This document shows positions 44,818-56,800 of a DNA stretch of 64,000 nt, piece by piece (the stretch's first letter is position 1; every line of letters starts with the position of its first letter). A program made the position numbers and the translations under genes. Below the pieces are notes generated by a model. The model had not been told where the DNA came from. It searched no databases and was given only the letters and a program-made list of their open reading frames with translations. Origin of the DNA: Mimachlamys varia (lineage: Eukaryota; Mollusca; Bivalvia; Pectinida; Pectinidae); assembly GCA_947623455.1 (NCBI GenBank), contig OX392543.1:20396757-20460756 (forward strand). Reading direction: 5' to 3'.

Positions 44818-47800
44818 TTAGATTTGTTCGTTGTTGTTGAGAGAATTGGATTTGTAGAAGTCGTTAAGGATGCGGATTACTTCGTCGAGGGCGGTACAGT
44901 AACTGTCCAGGTCGGCCATCAGAGACTGTCGGAAGATTGATCCCTCTCCAGGGTGTCCCGTCGCCCGCAGCTGTGTGATAAACACTTCCTTATATGGTAA
45001 CGCCTTCACAGCAACCTGTAATGGACAACAAAGATTGCATCATTTTTACAGTTACCTTATTCAACCTCATCCTCAATATCCAGGGGTTACACTCACCTAT
45101 GCTCTCTACACCCCTGGAATATGTCATGGCAAAACTGTAGGCACACTGACCAATTGCTAGGCTGCATGCCTGTCTTTTGAAGATTACAAATGAGCTGCAA
45201 CTGACTTCAAAGCCTAGCAATTGTTACAGTTATGTGACAACAAGATTCTTTTGATGGTCAAACCAGTCTTCTTGCTTCATCAACAAGATGGTGCATACAC
45301 AGCCTTCAGTTTTGCCACAACATATTCCAGGGGCGTAGAGAGCGTAGGTGATCGTTACAGATATCGAGGAAATTCCATCCAAGAGGGTTCCTAATTTGGT
45401 AAATCTGAGGCTATGACATCACATCTGTAGGGGGGAATGAGTTAAAATATGAAACTGTATATAACTATATCCTATAGGTTGTAATTTTCTGGATTCTTGC
45501 TCACAGTGGTACAAGAATCATTATTCAATTTCTGTATACTTAGAGGCCCATTATACCTAACTTCAGGAAATTTTTCGGGATTCTGAAAAATTCTGAAAAA
45601 AATCCAGTTGATAACCATGCAAAAATAAGCCTGAAACGAAGTAAACCTGAGCAGTAACTAACAAGAAACTCTTTACAAAAACAATCCACAGAATTGCAAA
45701 TAATTCAGGTGGGGCCCACTTCAACAACAATCCGAAGGTAAAAGACAGTTTGAAATTGACGCGTGTTTACAAATACCGTGTAAGGATTCATCTTGACTAT
45801 TCCTGGTATCAGTTTATCTTAACTAAATCTATAAATATATTAAGTTATTAGGCTTGATTTTCACTTCAAGTTTTGCCGAAAGTTATATTGGGCCTTTAAG
45901 CTACAACAGCTTTTAATAAAGCAATCTGATACTAACGGCGAAAACTCCCCGCACTACCCAGCCGTGGAATGGTTTGAGTGTCCGACTGTAGGCATTGTTG
46001 ACGGCTAAACACAAGTCAGGCTGTCCTTCCAGCATCTCTTGAAATATCTCTCTGATAAACTCTAGACCTCTGTAAGATAAAATCAGCACAATATAAAGAT
46101 ATGATGAATAGAAATGGAAACTGAAGCATACACTAGTTTTTGACAAATTCAATACAGTTTAAGAGTCTGAGTTAGCTAATGTCCGACAGGAACATGATTG
46201 TGTCATATTATACAGTTGTTGACTTGGGTTGAGGGCAACAGATGAATTGTTGGACCCCGAAGAAAAAATGTTGCCATCATACAAAATTCCTATCTTTACA
46301 TCTGCACTGCAACCCACTCTATGAATATTACCAATAGAAATGTTTTTCATAAAAGTATATTTACATTTGCGCTACATTTTCCCATTGATACAATGCTAAG
46401 AGGAAGTTGCCACCATACGCCTATAACACATTTGCTATTGTGACATCATCATTCTCTGTTGTGATGTCATCAATTTCATTGTTGTTGACACTTGATTTAC
46501 TGTTTAAAATTGGTTCGAAATAAGTAGATAAAGCACAATAACTCTACCAAATTGTAAATACCTACCGGGCTTTATAAAGTTTGACATCAATAGCAATGTG
46601 TGTTATAGGACTGCAACAACATTTGCTAAAACATTCATTGCTTAATGAAATCAATGGTTCTCAAGATGTAGCATGTGGTTTACTTATGACATCATAGATC
46701 AAGCTTGTTCAGTGAGAGTCTTGTCGCTCCGAATAACATGGAGAATGTCACTGTGTCAAACACTCTAATCAATATTTATTATCATTGGCGCCAATTTTAT
46801 TCAAACTGGGCTGTTCCGCCAATGTTGCTTAACTGACGACGCATATACAAACACAAATGATAAACTATTTATTGGAAAAACTATAAATGAAATGAAGCAA
46901 TTGTTCTTTAGTAAAAATGTAAATGTATATGGATTGAAAGACATTTTTTTTAACTTTCATAGTGCTAAAAATTAAAAAAAAATGACTTTCAATCCTTATT
47001 TAAATACTGAAGTTGTCCCTGTTAGGAAGTGATTTTAAGCTTATAGTTGAACTTGCTCATATTATGTTACCTTTTCATCCACAGCAGTGCTACGGTGGCT
47101 GAGCTGGACATGTGATGCTGCTGTGACCTCATCTCAAACAGCACCATACGCTGTAGTGTTGTAAAGTCGCTCGGCTTTGTAGAATATTTTTGTTGTATTT
47201 TCTGAAATGATATTTGTCAAAAATTCTTAAATGTGAATATATGTAGATACAAAATTCCATTAGAGTGTTAGTCTGTTCCAGAATTAATTGCATGGGAGGG
47301 GTGGGAGGCACTTTTCAGAAACCCCACCACTCATCAAATGTTAAAGGTGATTGCATTAATGGAATATAGGCAGATATCGTTTAAACCCTACCACTAATGA
47401 TATATAAAAACAGATGACCTAAGGCAACCCCCCCCCCCTCCCACACACACAATTATTTAAGGAATAACCACAATATTTTTTAGAGTTATACGGTATATAC
47501 CGAAAAAACTGTGTGCACTTTGCATAAATCCGCGAAGCGGTTTATGCAGAAAAGTACAAACAGTTTTTTCGGTATATACCGTATAACCCTAAAAAATATT
47601 GTGGTTATTACTTATAATTTCATTTCCGAAGATACGTATATAAGACATAAGTCTTATACAATGATTTCGTATTAATTATAACAAAAATCGAATGGTTTTG
47701 CAAAATACACAACCATGTGCATAAATTTCACCGCAAAACAACTTCAACCAATCAGAAGTTTGATTACAAAATACCGCGCCAAACATGGCGTTATATGACG

Positions 47801-50800
47801 TCATCACTTTTTGCGATGTCTGATTTTTGAGGTTATACAATATAACCTGAAAAAGTTTAACATTGCGGGAATAGGCAAAATGAAATTATTTTGGAATAGC
47901 CCTGAATATAAATATGGAATCACTTTTTTTTTAAAACTAAGTATAGTCAAACCATAAGTATACAAACCATTTTGTTAGGAAACCACTATTTACACTTGAC
48001 ATTTGACCCCTGACCTCCAAACTTGGATCAAACTAAGAATTGCATTATGGGTATTAAAGTTTTATCTATTACCAACAATCCAATGCACAGGAAGTTGGAA
48101 ATCATAGCAGATGACCAAAAATCTCTATGGAGTCTGTACATTTTCTAATTCAAAAATCACAATGAACAATGAATTTCAAACTCACACGTATGTTTCCTTG
48201 GAAATCCATTTTTACTGGAGCAAACGTAGTAGCATTAAACTTGTCTGGAAAATAAAATGTACAGCATTAATATAAGTATATACATGTCATACAAATACAT
48301 CAAAATATGAACTAAACGCTTCTGTGAAATCAGTAAACAAGCAACAAATTGATACATGTAATATGAAAATAAACAATAATAGGATTTTGTTTAGGTTTTG
48401 AATGAGATGTCAATGAAAAGTTTTGAAATCTGTGCCCACCAATGTTTTTAATTCTCATCACAAGCTTATTAATCATGAAGCATACTTGCCAACCCTCCCT
48501 ATTTAGGAGGGAGACTCCCGATTTTGAAGCCTAAAATTCTGCATTTTCAGCCAATGAATTGGTTACCTATTACTATTTTTCAGATCTGATGATTTCATCT
48601 GATAAAACAGCTCAAAAGAAGACTTTTAAAAGGGTTATTTTTCCTTTGAGTGTACATACACACATATCATTTATGCTTTAAAATCTGAGCATGCGTGGAC
48701 ATTTCAAAAAGTTGACAAGTATGATGAAGTTTCATTAAAATTGGACAATTTTTTTCTTGGGAATGATGAAAAATATTACAATTTTTTATGAATACAGATA
48801 TATATAAACCACTTCGAGACCACCTTATGATGAACTAGATTGTGATCATGTGATATATAAGAACCTTGAATTATCAATATTACAGAATCTGATGTTACAA
48901 ATATGACACATAACTATAGACGAAAGGCTAGCTATTTCAAAAGGTACATAATTCCAGATTAGCTATAATCTTATTTTAGCGATTTTCATGCTGAAAGTAT
49001 TTCGCTAAATTAGGATTGTGCTAATTGTAATTACAGTTTCTGCATATTGCTTTCTACAGCAAGTATTGTGAGTGTGTCAACTCATCATCACGCATTTCTG
49101 TTTCAATTTGGTTATGCAATGAAACTTGATTACAGTACAGTGCATTCCTCTTTATATCATGTTGCATTTGTCAGAAAAAACATGATATTAACAAGAATGT
49201 GACATTGAGAGAAACATGTTTTTCCAACCTAGTTTATTTCCAATCTCCATAACTAAAACTTAGCTATTCAATGTACATATGAAGATGTCTCAATATATAC
49301 AGATAACATTATTTCAAATAAAAAAAATTGGGGGGGTGGGGGGGGGGGCGATTTTTTATTTTCTATGCAACATTTGGTACAAGTTGTATCTGAAATCAAT
49401 GGAAATGACATCATTTTCTGGATATTTTATGTGATTGGTAAAAAAAACATGATATTAAGAGGAATTCACCTCAAAATACATGATATTAACCAAATAAATC
49501 TATATAGATTATATAGAGAGAAAAATGGGGCTTGGGAAAAACATGATATAAAGAGGAATGTGATATTTACAGGGATGATAGTAAGTGGAGTCCACTGTAT
49601 TGAATAATTTGTTACCTCCCCTTGTACAAGACGATACCTACCAAATATAGGCACAAGAGAACGACAGCTCCCCAGGAATGGTTTACAGTACTGAATTATT
49701 TGTTATCTCCCTTTGTACAAGGTGATACCTACCAAATATAGGCACAAGAGAACAACAGCTCCCAAGGAATGGTTTACAGTACTGAATCATTTGTTATCTC
49801 CCGTTGTATTGAATCATTTGTTATCTCCCCTGGTACAAGGTGATACCTACCAAATATAGGCACAAGAGAACCACAGCTCCCCAGGAATGGTTTACAGTAC
49901 TGAATCATTTGTTATCTCCCCTTGTATTGAATCATTTGTTATCTCCCCTTGTACAAGGTGATACCTACCAAATATAGGCACAAGAGAACGGCAGCTCCCC
50001 CCCCCCCCCCCAGGAATGGTTTACAGTACTGAATCATTTGTTATCTCCCCTTGTACAAGGTGATACCTACCAAATATAGGCACAAGAGAACGACAGCTCC
50101 CCAGGAATGGTTTACAGTATTGAATCATTTGTTATCTCCCGTTGTACAAGGTGATACCTACCAAATATAGGCACAAGAGAACGACAGCTCCCCAGGAATG
50201 GTTTACAGTACTGAATCATTTGTTATCTCCCGTTGTACAAGGTGATACCTACCAAATATAGGCACAAGAGAACGACAGCTCCCCAGGAATGGTTTACAGT
50301 ACTGAATCATTTGTTATCTCCCGTTGTACAAGGTGATACCTACCAACTATAGGCACAAGAGAATGACAGCTCCCCAGGAATGGTTTACAGTACTGAATCA
50401 TTTGTTATCTCCCCTTGTACAAGGTGATACCTACCAAATATAGGCACAAGAGAACGACAGCTCCCCAGGAATGGTTTACAGTACTGAATCATTTGTTATC
50501 TCCCCTGGTACAATGTGATACCTACCAAATATAGGCACAAGAGAACGACAGCTCCCCAGGAATGGTTTAACAGGAATGCCTCCATCTTCGTCAAACTTAA
50601 TATCCATAAAACTGGAAATTGAAAGTCAACTGATACAAACCATATAATAGAAAGAGCATACAACATAAAAAGGGAACAATGGTATTTTAGGAAAACAAGT
50701 TACTCTAGGGGTTTTCCTCACCAATAAAACACCATTGCTCTCTGCATCCCTGGAATCAGTGATTTTCTTATCCTTTAATTATTTAGGCCTGTACCTTTTC

Positions 50801-53800
50801 AATTGGGAAAATAAACCAGTATTTTCATCTGATTTGGATTTTTTTTCACAATAACCAAGAGTTTTTATGGTAATTTTCTCCATTTATCCATGTTTAAAAT
50901 GTCTGAAGAACTATGTATTTGCTTTCTCATACTTGAAATAACACATTCATTGATGTACATAAACAGTTTAAATTCTTTAATGGGAAAAGCTAAATACAAA
51001 ATTTCTTCATGGGAAGGAGCCTATATTTGGTTCCAAATAATGTATCCCCACAAAATCATTGGGAATATATAGATTTTAGCAAAATTGAAGACTGTGTGCA
51101 TGACCTTAAAAAAGTTATTAACGAGACTAGAAGACTGGTTGATCCATAAATGTACATCAACAAAATGTTCACCGTCTTGTATACGTATAAATTGACATTT
51201 GAAGTTAGTCGTCCCTCCATTGTTATCTTTAAAGGACAAGTACATATTAGAAATGTGATTGGTGAAGTATTTTAATTCCAGACCAATCAAACAGCCAGTT
51301 TTCATTCATGATTCTACAAGGGCAGAACTGAGCAGCATAAAATTAGTGAGCAATCAAGGATGATAGTAGTGTGACACTTAGTAAAAGATGGATGGGCAAC
51401 TGTAAATTACAGAAGCCACTTATCAAGGATTAAATTCCATTTTAGCAATTTATGCCTTTATGGACATTGACAAAATGTCATTCAATCCTTATACATAATC
51501 ATATATATTCATTTTATAAATATTTATCTATATCTATATATTTAATCAAAATAAAGATATTCACTAATTTTTTTAAGCGAAAACAAGATTCTTTGAACAG
51601 CCTACTGTTGACAAAATGTTTGATTCTAAAAGTCGTGAAAACAAGTTTTCTGGAATAACCAACATGTACGGTCACCAAAATATTTGATACAAACATGAGT
51701 CTTGAAAATAAAATTCTTGGAACAGCCTCAGTCACCAAAATATTTGATGCTGACTGTTAAGTTAATCCAGGGAGAGGAGAAACTTCAAAATGATGCAGAT
51801 CAAAAACGAGTAGATGGTAGTGATTTCCTGGTAATTCTTATACATAATATATAATCAAATGTTTTTAATTTATATTACCTTGGCTCCATTGCGGAGAAAA
51901 ATGTCGGGACTTTAGCATCTATAGCATCTTTAAATTCCTCCTCACTGTTAATGCTTGTAGACGATAAAGACTTCCCGCTGGATTTCTCAAGGGAGCTAAC
52001 CCCATTTTCTGTCCGTTTTAAACTATGATCCAACCCAGAATTCTCATTTGTTTTTGACACATGGGAATATGGACCAACAGAAGTCACTGATTTACTGAAA
52101 GAATTGGTTTCCGTGGTAACTGGTAGCCTAGCACTTGAGTTTCTGTTATCACTATCTGTGTGGTCTCTGTTTGCGTCCATTGAATGGTCAGAGAGAGACT
52201 GGTCCGAATGTGAATTTTCTGAAGCTGTTCTTCTACGATTAGAACTTTTAGGGAATGACGGAAGCCCATCTCTGGGCAGTGGAGAAGTCCTAAGGGATCT
52301 GGACTCCGCTGACGAGGGTCTGCAAATCGAAGAGAAGATTATTTAATTTCTATAAATCAAGATTCTTTTTTATTTTTGTGAGAGTTAAGCAAAACTTGTG
52401 AATCAATTTGTTAAAAGAATTTCTTGCCAATTAAAAATTTTTGCAAATAAAATTCAAGAGATAAGTTTAGTCGATATCAAAATTTCATCATCATCTCAAT
52501 TTTTACAGACCTACATTGTTTTAAAGTTTTGATTTTTTTTTATTTCACAAGTAACTTAACAAATACCAAAGGCACCAAGAAATTACAAGTTTGATATATA
52601 GAGGTTACACAACAAGTGGTTGTTGGATATGGAATTTATTTCACTCTCGTTAATTATTTTTTAAAAGTTACAAAAGACACGAGCTTTAGCAATATATTCC
52701 CACCAAATTGTGACATCATCAACAATCGATGACAACGTCAACAATTGTGATTTCCGGTCAAAGTTCAACTTCTCAACCAATCAAAAGTCCGGAAGGTCAT
52801 ATTCCACTAGTGGTATATAACATATATTTATCCAACAGTCAGCATGTTTATACAATGGTCTGAGAGTGGAATAACTCGGGATATTGTGGTAGAAAAAGCA
52901 ATTCTCTACTTGAGAGGGTACTCGTAATCAACAAATTCATGTGAACACTTTTGTTAAGATTGTTACTTACCTCCCGGAAGTAGACAGTCTTTCTCCCTAT
53001 AAAAAAATATATGATATGTCATCTCCAGGATACAAACTGTTTTGGCTATCATGTTATTGTATATATAAAATACAGTTAAACCTTGTTATTTCAAAGTCGC
53101 TAGAACCATCAGATAACTGACTTCACTACATCTTGTACACAGTAAAACCCCACTTACCCAAACTTGTGGGGACCTGATCAATAGTTCAAGGAATACACAT
53201 TATTCAATTATTCGGTCGGCACCAAACAAACTATTCGATGAATGAGGGATATTGGAATAAACCAGATTTAAATAAGTAGGGTTTTACTGTATTTCACTGT
53301 ATAATCATTTATACCAATTAATATATATTTATATGATTATCAGACTGATTATAGATTTACAGTGATAAATCTATGTGCAAATCCCCGAGTCCTGTACTCA
53401 TAGAATTTTGAAAGGACCCATTGAATTTCTGGAAATGGTTAAATTTAACATTGTGGGACCCAATGTTTTAACAATACAAATGAAAAGGACCCCTGGAAAA
53501 TAATTGTAGATTGATCCCTATCCCTGGATTTATATAAACATCTCTTGCCATTTACAGGGATCACTTTGGGGTGAGATTTGGAGATTTTTACCCATATTTT
53601 TCCTGAAAATCTCTCTAAAAATTCAAAATTGTATTTCTTTATTCAGAAATTCTCATAGAAATTTTGCTTATCCAATAAAATTCCTCAAATTCTCCCATTG
53701 ATTTTAAGAGCAAGAATTATCCCTGTATTTATGAACCTCCTCAGGGGCCTGCTTCTAAAAAGCATTGGATAAGATTTGCACAGTAACTATCTCAATCAAA

Positions 53801-56800
53801 TGAAAACCAATACATAGCTTATCACAACTAAGATGGCTGAGAGATTTGATTCCCCCTGATTGCGTGTAAAAAGATGGCAGGTCATCTGTCCTATCATGTG
53901 GGTTTTCTCTGGGATTTCAATATTTACATTCTTCATGTTTATGAGCACATCCATCAGGGCCAACAAAAGTAATTCATTTATTCACCCCTAAAGATACATT
54001 TAAACTCTTCCAGTTCAAAGTTTGGAAAAGTTTATTATGAAATTTCAGGGATGAATAAGTTGATAGTGTCTATTTTAGGAGTGAATATATATATGTTGAA
54101 ATAACATGCTTTAAAATTGTTGCAAAATGTCTAAATGTATGTGTCATATACAATCAAATCAGACTGGTCATACAAACATTTCAATACACACACACATATC
54201 TATCCTTTGTTAAAATGAAAACCTTCACCCCTGATGATATATATGAACTCTTCCAATTAAATGGAACAGTTCATCATGAAATTTCAGAGTTCAACGAGTT
54301 TACTTTGTTTGAACCGCACCTTTTTAAGAGGTTTCTGAGGTAGCACAAGTTGGACGTCCCGTACTGGTTTTGGCGAAGTTTCGTAAGCAATGCTGGCATT
54401 TGCAATTTTCATGCAATCATCCAATGTCTGAATAAATGTATCACATGTAGCACCAAGGAGTGACGTCGCTTCATCCAGCTTCTGTAAAGTCAGAGAGGTT
54501 CAGAATGGATAAAGTGATCAAACAACATATAGAAGGAGTGACGTCGCTTCATCCAGCTTCTGTAAAGTCAGAGAGGTTCAGAATGGATAAAGTGATCAAA
54601 CAACATATTGAAGGAGTGACGTCACTTCATCCAGCTTCTGTAAAGTCAGAGAGGTTCAGAATGGATAAAGTGATCAAACAACATATTGAAGGAGTGACGT
54701 CGCTTCATCCAGCTTCTGTAAAGTCAGAGAGGTTCAGAATGGATCAAGTGCTCAAACCAACAAAGTAAGGGATTAATTAACCTCATTTAGCTTCTGTAAA
54801 TTCAGAGAGGTTCAGAATGGATAAAGTGATCAAACAACATATAGAAGGAGTGATGTCGCTTCATCCAGCTTCTGTAAAGTCAGAGAGGTTCAGAATGGAT
54901 AAAGTGATCAAACAACATATTGAAGGAGTGACGTCGCTTCATCCAGCTTCTGTAAAGTCAGAGAGGTTCAGAATGGATAAAGTGATCAAACAACATATAG
55001 AAGGAGTGATGTCGCTTCATCCAGCTTCTGTAAGGTAAGAGAGGTTCAGAATGGATAAAGTGATCAAACAACATATTGAAGGAGTGATGTCGCTTCATCC
55101 AGCTTCTGTAAGGTAACAGAGGTTCAGAAAAGAAAAAGTGATATAAAAACATATAGAAAGAGTGATGTCGCTTCATCCAGCTTCTGTAAGGTAACAGAGG
55201 TTCAGAATGGAAAAAGTGATCAAACAACATATAGAAGGAGTGATGTCGCTTCATCCAGGTTCTGTAAAGTCAGAGAGGTTCAGAATGGATAAAGTAATCA
55301 AACCAACAAAGTAAGGGATTAATTAACCTCATCTAGCTTCTGTAAAGTCAGAGAGGTTCAGAATGGATAAAGTACTAAAAACAACAAAGTAAGGGATTAA
55401 TTAACCTCATTTAGATTCTGTAAAGTCAGAGAGGTTCAGAATGGATTATGATCACAATCCAGACAATTTAGTAACATCGCCTCACCAAGTTTCATTATCT
55501 TATTTCCCAGCTTGATTTTATTCCTGAGACTTCCAATGATGGTCAAGGTCATGTATCTGAATAAATACCATTGCTCTTCAATAAACCTATCATGCTAAAT
55601 ACTACATGTATTATGTCCATCAGCCTTTTTGCTATTCAGCCGAGTTCATTAGAGATTTAAATACTTTTTACACTTTTGAGCTTGAATAAAGTGCAAGATC
55701 CTTTATATAGCAAGCCATGAAGCTAAAAGCTTTCATGATTCTATGCCATTTGTTTTTAAAATGAAATCATTTGACTGTTTTCACCTTATAACTTTGAAAA
55801 CTGGTCAAAAGTGATTACTTTGCAAACTTTGTAGTACTCCATGTCAGCAAGCAAATAATCTTGACCTCAGCAGAGTAACAACTCAGATTGACAAGAAGTA
55901 GGCCATTGACCTTGACCTTTAACTTAAGCCTTGCAAAATACAGTACCAAGTAATTACAAGTTACTTGACATGGCCTTCTGGTCAACATAATAGCAACAAA
56001 GGAGCAGACTGACAAAACAGCAGGCAAAATACTGACCTTGACCTCAACCTCTGACCTTGATCTCAGATCAACATAATAGCTACCATACTCATACTGACAA
56101 GAAAACATATATGAATTCGTGACCTTGACACCAGATCAACATAATAGCTACCATACTCACACTGACAAGAAAACATATATACATTACTGACCTTGACCTC
56201 AGCCTCTGACCATGACCCTAGATCAACATAATAGCTACCATACTCATACTGACAAGAAAACATATAAGTTACTGACCTTAACCTCATCATCTGACCTTGA
56301 CCCCAGATCAACATAATAGCTACCGTACTCATACTGACAAGAAAACATATATAAGTTACTGACCTTGACCTCAGGTTGACTTTCCTGTATTGCACTCTTC
56401 ACCAAGTGGACTTGTTGCATCAGTAGATCACAGTATAGGCGTAATTCTGACTTCTTCGTCCGCACAATGTCTGGCGATATCTCACCTTAAATGAGTTTTA
56501 AAATGTCCACTTCAGCATACCTGTACAATCATTTCATTTTTATTTCTTTTAGAAAACTAGAAATGTCTGTGAGACATAAATGCCCTTCGCCCCCATATGA
56601 AATTAGAAATTTAAATGAGCTGGTTACATTACCATGGGACGAGAGGAAACAGGACAAGACAGGACAGACATGGGTAACACTATATGCCCCCATTCATGGC
56701 AGGGACATAAAAATTATGTGCAAAATAATGTTTCACATATTTGCCTTAAATTAATTTCTTTCGATTTCGCACAGCCCCAGGGTCCACATATGTGTCAATT

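Noticed and set aside
54460..55254. Open frames with a 26-aa repeat on both strands
   Set aside because: The 78-bp unit is a multiple of three, so any stop-free frame stays open. The unit is an intron-exon junction of PLEKHA8, not a protein repeat.
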